In this document: in pieces, positions 36,873-48,837 of the stretch
Position numbering within the stretch: position 1 is the stretch's first letter
Layout: every line of letters starts with the position of its first letter
Assembly (NCBI GenBank): GCA_002633025.1
Contig: NMRB01000001.1
Coordinates: 1,423,241-1,487,240 of the forward strand
DNA length: 64,000 nt
Direction: 5' to 3'
DNA from: Notospermus geniculatus
Lineage: Eukaryota; Nemertea; Pilidiophora; Heteronemertea; Lineidae
The notes under the pieces: generated by a model
What the model was told of the DNA's origin: nothing
Databases searched by the model: none
Seen by the model: the letters and a program-made list of their open reading frames with translations, nothing else
Translations under genes and position numbers: made by a program

Positions 36873-39800
36873 TCAAACAAGAGGCAGCATGAATGAAACA
36901 TCAAAGTAACAGGAAACAACAAAAGGACATTGGTTTATCAACTCGCCTTCATAAGACTTATTTCCCCAACCATGTCCATGGTCCCGATCATAATGATGAC
37001 GGCCTGAAAATAACGAAAGACAATCAAAGGAAACTGAAATACTTTTATGGTCTGCCAACCAGAGACATTGGTTTGTCAAAATAGAAATGAAAAAGACACA
37101 ATCCAATAGTTCATGTAACTGAGTGATGAGGATATTTTGATAAAATAAGGATGAAATAGAAGGACACGTAATGAAGAAGGCATTATGTAAACAGAAAGGG
37201 AGTAGCTGCTTACTCAATAAGTTATTACAGTTGCCTATTTTTGGTAGCAAGCCACAAAATTCACTCAGACTAAGTTTCAAATGTTCCACTCCATCATTAC
37301 CATTTCATTAGGTTTGATAAACTCCACTGAGCAAACTCTGAGGGCAAACAATTCTAATCAATTCAGCAGATACTACCTTTATAATAGGAAATATAAGTAA
37401 TGACCAATACTGTAATGACCAATGACTGAGATGCCATGGACCCATCGTGATTATTACCTCGTCCTTGATATCCATCTTTATTCATTCTATAACCACCTTT
37501 CCCACCGCCACGGTAACCACCCTCCTTGTTACCATAGTTGCCTTGCTTGTTCTGGTAGTTGAAGTCCTTGCCTTGTTTATTTTGGTAGAAGAAGTTGCCT
37601 TGTTTCATCTCCACTATGCGTTCATTGTTTTCTACCAGTGATGTCACCTTCTCAGACAGCTGAAGGGCAAGGGCCTGTAGACGCGTCGGCTCTGTACGAT
37701 GCATCACTACTGACTGTGTAGGCTGATCAAGAGAGGCCTACAAATACAGAATCAAAAACATCCAAATAAATTTACTTCTTCAGAGGCACATGAATTAAGA
37801 TCTCTGTTCTATTCACTACCATATCCTGAACTGACAGCTACAGGAAAAGGAATCAAGACAGACTAACTGACTGTACAAATGGCACAAATTACAACATCAA
37901 CTGAAAAAGATCCATTCAGTGAATAGGAATATTGATTTGAAAACCAGCCCCAAACTGGCATCATTGGTTTTACACAAAATTGGGTGAAATGATGTTCAGC
38001 GGAAAAAGCCAGGGCTATCAAAGAGAGCTGCCTTCTATCACATGAAGAATGGATCCGACTGGACCCTCGATGGTGACCACTGCCGATGGACCCACAATGC
38101 AATTCTTGACTGCCCAAATATGAGTACACTTAGCACGAGTCTTGAACAGGGAGAAATCTGCTTACCATGAGTTCCTCATTAATGATCATCTTACTGATTA
38201 TCGAATGGACTGTCCCTTTCTCCAATTCAAACATCTCGGCCAGGGTGACCAGGCTTATTGAGTCGTACACACTGCTGTATGTGAAGAGGTATGTACGCAG
38301 ACTCTCCTCCTGTATCTTCTGTGTGATCATGTCACGTACACGTGTTGCTTGGAAAAACAAGTCCCACACCTAAAAGACAGCATATCATAGGTTATCAACT
38401 TGGTCAACTTGATATGGTACAGAAAATCACACTCCCCGTCTTCCACAGTCAAAAGCAAAACAGCGTTTGCACACAAAAAGTGCGCCAGAACAGAGTTGCT
38501 CCTCACCTTGGAATTCATTTTTTCATTGATGATGTAATTCTTGCATGCCCTCCAGTCGCCAGTCTTCATGGCCTTAGAGGCAGCCACAACATGTTCTCTC
38601 ATGCTCTCAGGTGGGCCAACAAGGGGCTGTCGTTCACTTAGCCGCAGTACGTGGTGGAAATTCTTACTGATCATCCGACGTCGAGCATCCAATTCATGGG
38701 CTGGAACAGGCATGAGTAAATAATAGGTCATTGAATGTGACATGTTGCTATTGCACTGACTGATTTCAACNTTTTTGGTTTTGGCCACCTGGTGGCCAAG
38801 CCAACAATCGAATCGGACCGAAACTTGGTGTCATGGGTCATCTGACCTAGGGCTATGTATGTACCAAGTTTCAGATCCATAGCCCCAGCGGTTACGAAAC
38901 GTGCCCTGCCAACGGAACACGACGACGACGGACGCTTCACCATCGTAATAGCTCACCCCGGTGAGCTAAAGATCCATTCAGTGAATAGGAATATTGATTT
39001 GAGAACCAGCCCCAAACTGACATCATTGGTTTTACACAAAATTGGGTGAAATGATGTTCAGCGGAAAAAGCCAGGGCTATCGAAGAGAGCTGCCGTCTAT
39101 CACATGAAGAATGGATCCGACTGGACCCTCGATGGTGACCAGTGCCGATGGACCCACAATGCAATTCCTGACTGCCCAAATATGAGTACACTTAGTACGA
39201 GTCTTGAACAGGGAGAAATCTGCTTACCATGAGTTCCTCATTAATGATCATCTTACTGATTATCGAATGGACTGTCCCTTTCTCCAATTCAAACATCTCG
39301 GCCAGGGTGACCAGGCTTATTGAGTCGTACACACTGCTGTATGTGAAGAGGTATGTACGCAGACTCTCCTCCTGTATCTTCTGTGTGATCATGTCACGTA
39401 CACGTGTTGCTTGGAAAAACAAGTCCCACACCTAAAAGACAGCATATCATAGGTTATCAACTTGGGCCATACCAATTTGATTGTTAGTTTAACGGATCTT
39501 TTTCATCAAAAGTGGCATGCTGCTGGCGAAAAAAAAAAAAAAATGAAGGAGTTGAACTGATAAACTTCACTGTGATGCACATCAGCATTGTTTGAATGAC
39601 AATATTACCCGTCTCTTCATCAGCCACTGATCTACGGGGTTACCACCAGTTCACATTACGGAATCCCAGATTACCGGGCACTGTGAGGCCTGTGTTCCGC
39701 CCAGCGTTCGCGACTTGAGAGACACTTACCGGTACGCATGTTTTCCAAGCAAAAAAAATGGTATTTTTATTTTTATTCTTTCACTGAGGGTGGTTGAGTG

Positions 39801-42800
39801 GTGCGGGCACAAAAAAAGTATTTTTTTAACTGAAAACTGTGAATTGGAGATGCGGGTGAAATAAAAAAAATTTATTTCATTTTGGCAATTTGGGGTAGAG
39901 GGAAATCCGTTAAACTAACAATCAAATTGGTATGGCCTTGGTCAACTTGATATGGTACAGAAAATCACACTCCCCGTCTTCCACAGTCAAAAGCAAAACA
40001 GCGTTTGCACACAAAAAGTGCGCCAGAACAGAGTCGCTCCTCACCTTGGAATTCATTTTTTCATTGATGATGTAATTCTTGCATGCCCTCCAGTCACCAG
40101 TCTTCATGGCCTTAGAGGCAGCCACAACATGTTCTCTCATGCTCTCAGGTGGGCCAACAAGGGGCTGTCGTTCACTTAGCCGCAGTACGTGGTGGAAATT
40201 CTTACTGATCATCCGACGTCGAGCATCCAATTCATGGGCTGGAACAGGCATGAGTAAATAATAGGTCATTGAATGTGACATGTTGCTATTGCACTGACTG
40301 ATTTCAACCTTTGTAATGTAGTGTATGAAGGCCTTAATGCAAGCTCCTATCAAAAAGGGAGATGGACAAGACATGATTCTGTGAAATGAATTCAACAGGA
40401 AAAGTTCTCCTCACCTGCCATGTACGGAATTTCCAGTAGCATTGCTGACACCAAGTACACACATTCCAAGAGCTCAAGGTTGATGTGCATATGGTAAGGC
40501 ATCTGACGACGTTTCTCTATCTTCTCCTGCTCGGGTGTACGCTCATGCTGTCTCTGCAGAAGCAAACCCTGGGCAAGAAGCTCCTTTGCACGGCCTCCAG
40601 ATTGAATGTCGACAAGTGCATTGTGAGCATCCTTGACCATGCCTTGTCTAAAGGCACATAAACCAAGCTGGACCATTGCTCTGTTGTACATAATCTGAAA
40701 GACAAAATTGAGAAGTTCAAGAAGTTTGTTGTTTCCATTCCAAAATATTCCTCAGGTGACAAGAAGAAACATTTTCTTTTTCGATAACACTGGATACCAA
40801 CAATTCCCACGACATACCCGAAACTCTCATGCACCAAACATGACCTCTTACCTGGGTGGGTACATCGGAATGGTGGATTGTATCCTGCAGATGCGACATC
40901 AACATCAGATCTCTTGCTTCGAACCAACGGTCGTGTAACCCATGGTGGTATATATGACAGAGTATCGCACGTGTTCTAATACGATCTGTGGTATCATGGG
41001 TATAGATGTACTTGCACAACCTATCCATGACTTTAGCACTATCTTCATAACCCTCAGGAATATTAACCGGCTCATTATTTTCCTTGTTTTTCTTCATCGT
41101 GGCATGCACATGGTCAAACTGGAATAGAATATTTAACACATCAGGACAAACCGCAGAACACTCACATCATTTGGATTACTAAATTCTAAATGATTAGAAT
41201 GGGTTCCTTTCAGATCCTAAGATGATCTGTTCGAGCGAAAAACACAGCTCTCTGAATTCACAGCATTTGTTCACAACAAATCCATGCCTCTCACCTTATA
41301 GTAGAGGTGCTCCACTCTTCTCTGGTATACTCGACATATCATACCAGAGTGACCATCTTTTTCAGTATAAAGTTGCACACGCTTTATCAAGTCACAAACT
41401 GCCTGCTCATCTTTCAACCTGCACAGAAACAACAAAATGCAAACTGGATAATTCCTCAATGTTTCTCTGATGATGGAGTCTGTGAATCACTTATTTTAAA
41501 TTCCCTCTACAGATCCAAGTCTAGAAGTGAACTGAATCAGAAATGGATAACACTCTACAATCTGAAAACCAAAAACTCCAGTCCAACTATCTAACGAATG
41601 CATTCTGCCTACCTCTCCACATAGTCAGTACTATGGGCATCACATGCCTGAAGCATTTTGGTGAATTCCTCATCCATACGTTCCAACATGGTCAGTATGC
41701 AGCCACGAACACGGTATGGCGACTCTTCTAATGCCTCGCTATCATCAGAGATGTTTTCACCAATCGTAATGTCAGGGTTTTCTTCCAGCTTGGTTAAAGT
41801 AACAATCAGGTATTTCAAGCACCTGTAATATACATGTATATGACAGGTAATATACATCACTGGAGGAATTGCCCTTTGTGGTAAAGACTAAAATTACAAG
41901 TAGACTGAACCAAATCTCCATATCAGTGGAATTCTGACTGCTGAATACATGAGGACAAAGTTTTAGTCCACCTCTCCCTGGCAAAACAGATCACTTACTT
42001 GTTCCACAGCTCCCCTCTCATACAGGTGGCAATGTTCGGATTATAATCGAAAATAGCGGCAATGACGTGGAACAGGATCTTGATACTGATGGCTGGCCCA
42101 AGGTTATTTGTCTGTGAGATTTCCTCTAATTCAATGAGAAGTTCAATCTGTTCTGTACGATCAGTGCCCTTCTTTCCACGGGCAGCAATGATCTCGAACA
42201 GTTTCTTGACAACAGCCTCATGTGTGATTTCAGCATCTTTGGCAAACATTTTGGGTTTCTCTGGCATGGCCATGGGAACACCTCCCTTGACTTCTTCCCA
42301 CTCTCCTCCTTCATCTCCATCAGCCTCTTGCATTTCTCTCTTACGCCTCTCTTCTTTCTTCCTTCGCTTTTTACCAACCTCGCCTGTCTTTTCCTTATCT
42401 TCAGGCCTGAAAAAGAAGACAACCAAAATTAACACACTAGAGCAGATTTCATCTCAGATCTGAACTGATCAAGAACCCAACATCTCAGATCACCCCACAG
42501 AGCGATGTTCATCTATGTGAATGGCAGCAGAATGTCACACTCACTCTATCATGAATTTAGAAACATGTTCCTCTTCATCTGATGAGGACTCCTCTTCTCC
42601 GCGATCCTCTTCCCATGAGTCATAATCGCCTTCAGAATCAGAATCCTAGAAAAACAAGATTGCAACTTGAAATGCTTCAACAGGACACATCAATGCAGTA
42701 TATGACATCACTTTAGCAGCTTTGTTCTCCAAGGTCTACATTTCTGATGAAATTTAGGTACTTCTAAGCACCAAAGAGTCCTGTGAGATAAATGAAGACC

Positions 42801-45800
42801 ACTAACCTGCATGAGCTTAGATTTTTTAGGCACAGCATCAGAGGCAGATTGTTTGGGCTTCATGTATGGGAGATCACTATCCGAGTCCGAGTCGCTCTCT
42901 GACTGGTCATCATCTGACATATCTGATTTCTCCTCTTCTTCAGCATCCGGATTCTCACGGTAAGCCTTTACCTCTCCCTCAAAGTTGCGCAAATATTTCT
43001 TCAATTTTTGCCGCAAGTTTGTAAGACCCTTTGCATTATTCTTGCTCATGGCCTTGCGACCCTCTCGGTCTTCCCAACACTCTATGACAAAATCCTCTAG
43101 CTCCACGAGTGACCTCAGGTAGAAGCGAGGCATACCTTCCTTTTCCACAACCTTTTTGGCCTTCTCGTATGCTTTCGTAAGATTTTCAAAGTCTGAAAAC
43201 AATTAGGTAATTTTACCACCAAACTCAGACTTTGTATTAAATGGCACAGTTTCTCCAACAAGTCAAATAGGCTCAATTTGCCCAACCAGCACCTAAATTC
43301 CTGCAGTAGTAAAGTTGGGATAGTCACACAAATATTCCTCGTCTCCTCAACTGAACTGTAACTGGGGCGACGAAGGTTTCAAGAAACTTACCCGAGAGCA
43401 CATTGGACATATCTTTAATCTTCTTATAGTTCTTCATCCTCTTTATGATATCTTTCAGCTCATCATACCTGCAATTCCATGATATCACCACTGTTTTAAA
43501 TATCCATAATACTTTCAGAAAATACAAACCAGACTTTAGGCCCACAATCCTGAGTCCCTGGGAAGGATCTGAGACTACATGGGGAAGTCAACTTGCCATC
43601 AAGGTACCAGGTACCGCAATTGAACAATTCTGCGATGTCAGAACACACATTAACATATTGATTGATCAATGTCCACTCCTGGAGTAGCATTACCACATCA
43701 AAATTTCAACTTCATTCAAAAGCATTATTTTTCCTTTGGTGGGATGCAGCTTGCATTCAGGAGTAAAATGCTTTTTGAATTTTGGAAATCGGTTAAGAAA
43801 TAAGAATGTTATTAAAGATTTTGTGTTTCGAAAAAGGCACATTTTTCTTATGAAAGTAAATGGTCTTGACTGAAGGGAAAACACGCCCCAGAAATCACCT
43901 TTTTGGGGCTAAAATACTGTTTTTGTTCTTTCCCATTTTCTGGAGAAATAATCAATGGATCTTCACAAAACTTGGCAGCCTTTTGTAAAATTTTCCGAAC
44001 TTTTCAGATTTTTTGTCGGATTTTGTGCTCGGCGTACTGATTACGCAATATGGCGGCCATCTTGGATTACCACAAAAATGACTATTTCAGGAAAAATGAG
44101 GCTTTTTTCTGGCATTTAGGACATTTTTTACTGAATATAAATCAACTTGTATGAAACGACACATCTGCAAAATGGTTCGGCAGCCATTTTGAAATCCAAT
44201 ATGGCCGCCATTGCGTCAATCTCGCCGACTTTCACGTGTGTATGAAATATGGCTTGTGACATATCAAATCGAAGGTCTTGAAGAGCACAATGCAGTTAAT
44301 GTGGCTGAAATGAAATTAAACAAAGGAATATGAAGACAAAGTTAAAAAATAAATATATTCCGAAGTCTATTGATAACATACATATCAACTGAATCCACTT
44401 CTCTCTGACTAGCAAAACGTAAACAAAATCTCTGATAATCGGACACCGTACTTAATTCTCAATTCTTACACACCAAACATGCTAATGTTTCTTAAGCATG
44501 CCGAATTATATAGTCCAGAGATACACTGTTTCAATAACATGATCAAGTGTCCATTGCACTGCACAAGTGTTCACAGTCCAGTCCAATCTCAAGTCAAGGT
44601 GGTCATCTACATGTAGCTGTGGTTACCAGTATCTGAAAACAAACACAAAGAAGTATTAATCATCAGTGAAGAAGTGCATTATCTGGGGCAGCAATGAATG
44701 GGCCTACAGTTGTTTGNAGCCTTCATTGCTGCCTTGTACATTTCTGAGTTGCGGTTCCCGGGAAAATCTATGAAGACAGGTTCATCATCTGCCACTAGTA
44801 AAGTTGCTGGTGCCTCGATCCACTGACATATTCTGCGATACATGGGTTGCACATATTGCGACAGTTCCAAGTAATTGAAGTGGCCACTTGTCATTGCATC
44901 CCAATAGGGACCGGTGACTTTGAAATAGACAGCAGCCAGCGCAGTGATGATGGAAACAATCTTTTCATCCATCAGGTCCAACTTTCCTGATTTGACCTTC
45001 ATATTCTTACAATCGATTTCCTCAAAAAACGTGAGCATGTTTTCTTTATGCAAAAGCACCTGTGCAGACGTTTCGAAGAGACAGTTGAATCGGTTGTCTC
45101 GGTAGCTTCCAATCGTGGACTTGATATTGTTCATACGACAATACGCAAGCCATCTCTCCCGCTGACCATTTTTTTCATCTGGGACAGGCCCAAGCAAATC
45201 TGATAAGACTCGTACAGTTCGTGGTCCAGCAGTTTCTCTCCTGTACAACACCTGTCCATCACGACCAAATTTCTCGCCACCCTGTTCTGTAGCTTTCTGG
45301 AGTGCATCCAAATTCTTTACACTGTAGGAATGAAATCCTAGAAGCACATGCACATCTGACTTCCATTCTGAAATTTGTTTGTTAGACAGTTTTTCATTTG
45401 CAGCTCTGTCTGACATGACATAAGTTAATTTCTTAACAATGTCCGATATGAGGGTCCTCCCACAGTTTGCCACTTCTGTCAATTCCAACTGGGCTGTCTT
45501 GGTGATAGTCTTGGCATTTTCACTGGCTATATTTCGAAATCCAAGAGGCAGAGATTCTCCACTTGACAACTGAAGTGAGTTACCAAGTATCTTCTTCTTC
45601 TGACGAGAGGTGCCATCTTTATGAATCCCAAAGTGGGCAGCTTCTTTGATCAGCTCCGCATACATCATTTTGATGATGAACTGCCCCTCATCAGTGATCT
45701 TCAGGACAGTCTGACGTTGAGGTACCTGTTCATTCAGTAATGGACACTGGAAGATGTACTCCGCAACACTTTTGATAACACTAGGCACTTTATCTGTGGC

Positions 45801-48800
45801 AACTTCCTGTGATACCAAGTCAAGGACACATCTTCTCACTCGCGGTGCAAAAGCTCCTTTCTCTATCAGCTGTGGAAGTGACAGGCTGTTGTGTTCAAGG
45901 GCCACCTTTTCATTCAGACTGCGCACTTCAGCTTCAAGTTTTTCTATCTTTGCCAAGAGTCTCTGTTCATTTGGTGATATGTCAATGTCCTTGGTCTTTG
46001 CTTTCTTCTTCCAGAAACACTTGCTGTTGCGTAACTTGTTTATCACCGACTCCTTTTTTTCCAACTTCCTCTTGAGTGCTGCAACCTCCCCTTTCATCTT
46101 TCTAATTTGTTGATCTCTTCTTTTTTCTCTTTCTCGAATGTTTTTGGGTCTGTATTTGACATCCCGAGTGAAGAACTGCAGGCGTTGCTCTAGTATTTTC
46201 ATCGTAAGTTTGTAAAGTTGTTCCTTCTTTTTGTCAATTTCATGGTCAAGCAAGTTCATTTGCTTTGCATGGTCATCACGTACTCCAGGTTCTCTACATG
46301 TAACTTCATCCACAGGAGATATTCTGGGGACACAAACAAACACACTATCATCCAAAGTTTTCCTCTCATCATCCCTCCGAGATCGTCGCAGACAGTCACG
46401 CTCCTTGAATAAATCATTGACAGCCTGCTCCACAACACTGTCATTTATATCGTCAGAAATACCCACAACACCTCTAACCCAACCAATCCACTGTGACTTG
46501 GGGTACGGTTTGTTATGACGTTCCTTCTCAGTCACTTTTCGGAAAATGTCCAGGATGAGTCCATTCCTGGCATCCTCAACCTGTGTAACCTCTCCACTTT
46601 CCAAGATGTTGGCTGTAATTCCAGCTGCCTCTGCATAAACGCCCAGGAAGCCAGCATCTCGCTTTCTCTTCTTCTTTCCCATTATATCACACACACTCCT
46701 AAATAAGTATAAAAGTTTTAAAAATAAAAAAAAGTTCAGGGACTGATAGATTCAGAAGATTCACAAAGTTCTGTCATGTCAAAATCCACTGCTCAGCCAT
46801 TTAAATCTAATGTCAATGAGTAAAAATGCCAGTAATACCTTTAGGTTTGCCAAATCACTAAGTTAAATGCCACCAAAAGACAGAAAAAATCATTTGGATT
46901 CACTTAAATTGACCAAATTTGCCATGAGAAGCCCCAAACAGCTGATTTTTGTTTACACCAGAAAGCCCTCCTCTGACCCCTACCATGGAAATACCCAAGC
47001 CCAAACAGTCCACGGCTCCACCAATGAGAAGATAGCATTGTGATCACGTGACATCACAAAAATAGATCGCTGGGGAGGGCTTTGTTTTCATTGAATGGAA
47101 TCGCCCATGGGAAATTTTGAACGCTATCAGCCGTTTACCACCCCAACTTTCGGCGAAGATATCATGGGGAAAATCGCATCAAATCAGGCCTAGACTTCGA
47201 TCAGTATGATCTAAGATGATATAAAAATGTACTCACGTTGTTAAAATCCGAGCCGCAGCTCTCAATTTTGCATAAAGTTAACTTTATTTTTCGGAAAACT
47301 CGCATACGAAAAGTACTGACGCCATTTTAAATCGGGAATGCTGCGGAAGCTTGCGGGGGGTCTCAACTGATTGGCTGCCAAGTTTCAATGACGTAGGTAC
47401 ATTGTGATCACGTGACATCACAAAAATAGATCGCTGGGGAGGGCTTTGTTTTCATTGAATGGAATCGCCCACGGGAAATTTTGAACGCTATCAGCCGTTC
47501 ACCACCCCAACTTTCGGCGAAGATATCATGGGGAAAATCGCATCAAATCAGGCCTAGACTTCGATCAGTATGATCTAAGATGATATAAAAATGTACTCAC
47601 GTTGTCAAAATCCGAGCCGCAGCTCTCAATTTTGCATGAAGTTAACTTTATTTTTCGTAAAACTCGCATACGAAAAGTACTGACGCCATTTTAAATCGGG
47701 AATGCTGCGGAAGCTTGCGGGGGGTCTCAACTGATTGGCTGCCAAGTTTCAATGACGTAGGTGAAGAGGTTTTTCCACAGCAGGAATTCCAAGCAGTGAG
47801 TTTGCAGCAAAGTATGGCGCACTCGCGAAGATAGGCCAACTTGCAACGGTAAACACCATTCACGCCGTGGGTTATAATCGGCTAGCGGTAGGTGATTTTT
47901 ATCGCGATTTTTCTACTAGTTATTGATAAAAAACATCTACAAACTACATATCATTGGAAAGCTTGTTTATTTTACAACACAACTGGGCTGTTTGAAAGAT
48001 GTTTTGGACGACTTTTCAAACTTTTATCGCGAGTTTATTTGGTGGTGTTTTCAACTGCCGAGGCCGTTGGTGTGGTTGGATTAGGCCTTTTCATTAGACG
48101 GTTCGCTGCGCTGATGTGGTAATGCTACCTGGAGCAATCTTCATCCATTATGATATTTTTACTGTAACGATAAAACATCGACTCCTACCTCTTCTCCTTT
48201 TCACTACGGACCACACGTCTCGTGTCATCTTCATCGTCACTGAACTGCAGTGCCCTGCAAAATCAACACAGGAGATAAATATTCTATCTTCAGTTCATGA
48301 GTCAAGGCAAGTTGTAATCGCTAAACCAAGGAAATTCATCAGAAGTTCTCTTGAATGTCAGGTGACAACAATAATAATGTTCTCTTTCATCAAACAACAT
48401 CACTTTCTTGGAATTTGTGCCCAATTAGAGTAGCAATTACAATCATATTGAAAATAAGAATCACAAACATTCAATCACATATCTTCCACATGCACATGTG
48501 CACTCTTCGAGGAAGCAAGAATGAATGAGGACGATCTAGGGCTGACATCCCGGATGTCAGTGAGGTGCGCATGCGCGGGGGAGGGGGGGAATCATGGTGA
48601 GCGGGAATTTTGATTTTCATTCTTGAATGGTTGTCTGGCAAATAGGAATATGCAATAGTTTAAACCTGGTCAGAATTTTCAAAGGCTTAGTTATTAGTGC
48701 AAGAAACAGGCCTAACTGTACTAGACATACCTAACTCCTGCAACAACACCACGCTGTGGCAGTACTTGTCCTTCATCTCCACTGGAATCAGACTCGGACT

Positions 48801-48837
48801 CCGATTCGGAGCTTACCACAGCAAAAAATCTCGACAT
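36873..48837 (-). CDS. EIF3C: EIF3C, translation initiation factor 3 subunit c
   Basis: Fourteen exons give about 944 residues (human 913): 48837-48731, 48254-48189, 43468-43392, 43192-42807, 42645-42545, 42406-41999, 41822-41613, 41418-41295, 41118-40852, 40694-40415, 40238-40045 (or 38700-38507), 39431-39228 (or 38369-38166), 37737-37458, 37003-36873. It starts [17 protein letters not shown], passes acidic Ser/Asp/Glu tracts, then [53 protein letters not shown] and the PCI-region stretches [15 protein letters not shown] and [14 protein letters not shown], with a Gly/Tyr/Asn-rich tail. It is a core eIF3 scaffold on the 40S subunit, contacting eIF1 and eIF5. Exons 11-12 are duplicated, intron 2 holds a 4.4-kb transposon, and exons 1-2 recur at 50383-51163. 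The last exon is inferred from an [15 protein letters not shown] stretch and may be spliced further. Confidence 0.93.
37909..38770. repeat. EIF3C exon 11-12 duplication, copy A
   Basis: These 862 bp hold exon 12 (38369-38166), the intron and exon 11 (38700-38507) of EIF3C. The same 862 bp recur at 38971-40308, interrupted there only by a 473-bp MITE and its 3-bp target duplication. A single N at 38771 sits exactly at the right end of this copy. Confidence 0.95.
38772..38969. repeat. dispersed repeat between the EIF3C duplicates
   Basis: A stretch of about 200 bp contains GGTTTTGGCCACCTGGTGGCC, a GACGACGACGGACG run and a palindromic end CTCACCCCGGTGAG. Its left motif recurs near 16939-16980 in BUD23 intron 2 (GTTTTTGGTTTTGGCC...GGTGGCCAAGCC), so it belongs to a dispersed family. 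The end resembles a repeat type I know from several marine invertebrates, family name unknown. Confidence 0.6.
38971..40308. repeat. EIF3C exon 11-12 duplication, copy B
   Basis: Second copy of the 862-bp block, holding exon 12 (39431-39228) and exon 11 (40238-40045). Both exons code for the same protein sequence as copy A. This copy continues into intact intron on its right, leading to EIF3C exon 10 at 40694. Confidence 0.95.
39465..39937. mobile_element. 473-bp MITE with 33-bp perfect TIRs
   Basis: The ends are perfect 33-bp inverted repeats starting GGCCATACCAATTTGATTG. The element is flanked by TTG on both sides (39462-39464, 39938-39940). Copy A of the duplication gives the empty site, ACTTGGTCAAC, with one TTG. 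A 3-bp target and a GG start are compatible with a PIF/Harbinger-type MITE, but family is unproven. The interior is A-rich with no coding frame. Confidence 0.9.
43511..43684. repeat. duplicated EIF3C intron 2 segment, part of copy A
   Basis: 174 bp identical in length and nearly in sequence to 50155-50328. It is the left piece of the duplicated EIF3C/FTSJ3 block, split from the rest (48128-49912) by the transposon at 43685. It ends in CCTGGAG, the target site. Confidence 0.9.
44679..46694 (-). CDS. putative transposase, unrecognised family (671 aa)
   Basis: One open frame from ATG 46694 to TAA 44679. Residues 1-120 are basic (KKKRKRD near the start), and residues about 150-275 are Lys/Glu/Leu-rich and probably coiled coil. 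From residue 345 the sequence resembles an RNase H-like core: [15 protein letters not shown] (Asp360), then [11 protein letters not shown] (Asp429) and [11 protein letters not shown], followed by [10 protein letters not shown] near residue 560. I infer Asp360 and Asp429 as two catalytic acids; the third is not assigned. No zinc finger or THAP motif is seen. An acceptor (CTTATTTAG) just upstream of the ATG and donors GTGAGT in the 364-bp repeats suggest a 5' UTR intron. One N at 44717 makes a C-terminal residue unknown. It is the only gene of the element and presumably its transposase. Confidence 0.75.
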   Translation of the reverse strand: MCDIMGKKKRKRDAGFLGVYAEAAGITANILESGEVTQVEDARNGLILDIFRKVTEKERHNKPYPKSQWIGWVRGVVGISDDINDSVVEQAVNDLFKERDCLRRSRRDDERKTLDDSVFVCVPRISPVDEVTCREPGVRDDHAKQMNLLDHEIDKKKEQLYKLTMKILEQRLQFFTRDVKYRPKNIREREKRRDQQIRKMKGEVAALKRKLEKKESVINKLRNSKCFWKKKAKTKDIDISPNEQRLLAKIEKLEAEVRSLNEKVALEHNSLSLPQLIEKGAFAPRVRRCVLDLVSQEVATDKVPSVIKSVAEYIFQCPLLNEQVPQRQTVLKITDEGQFIIKMMYAELIKEAAHFGIHKDGTSRQKKKILGNSLQLSSGESLPLGFRNIASENAKTITKTAQLELTEVANCGRTLISDIVKKLTYVMSDRAANEKLSNKQISEWKSDVHVLLGFHSYSVKNLDALQKATEQGGEKFGRDGQVLYRRETAGPRTVRVLSDLLGPVPDEKNGQRERWLAYCRMNNIKSTIGSYRDNRFNCLFETSAQVLLHKENMLTFFEEIDCKNMKVKSGKLDLMDEKIVSIITALAAVYFKVTGPYWDAMTSGHFNYLELSQYVQPMYRRICQWIEAPATLLVADDEPVFIDFPGNRNSEMYKAAMKAXNNCRPIHCCPR
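47036..47763. repeat. 364-bp tandem duplication at the transposase promoter
   Basis: Two adjacent units (47036-47399 and 47400-47763) are nearly identical. Each contains TTGTGATCACGTGACATCAC and, on the minus strand, a CAAC|GTGAGT splice donor. Each unit therefore looks like a promoter plus a non-coding first exon for the transposase gene, so the gene may have two interchangeable starts. Confidence 0.9.

Larger units (their letters stand above)
43685..48127 (-). mobile_element. 4.44-kb DNA transposon in EIF3C intron 2
   Basis: Both ends carry the perfect 16-bp inverted repeat TAGCATTACCACATCA, and both flanks carry the 7-bp direct repeat CCTGGAG (43678-43684 and 48128-48134). The uninserted site is preserved at 50322-50328 in the duplicated block (CTCCTGGAGCAATC). 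The element carries one long minus-strand gene (44679-46694), a subterminal inverted repeat around CAATATGGCGGCCAT (about 44046 and 44200) and a 364-bp tandem duplication upstream of the gene. The TIR, the 7-bp target length and the protein together do not match a superfamily that I can name. Confidence 0.93.

Noticed and set aside
45754-46113. 119-codon plus-strand frame
   Set aside because: Shadow of the transposase gene on the opposite strand.
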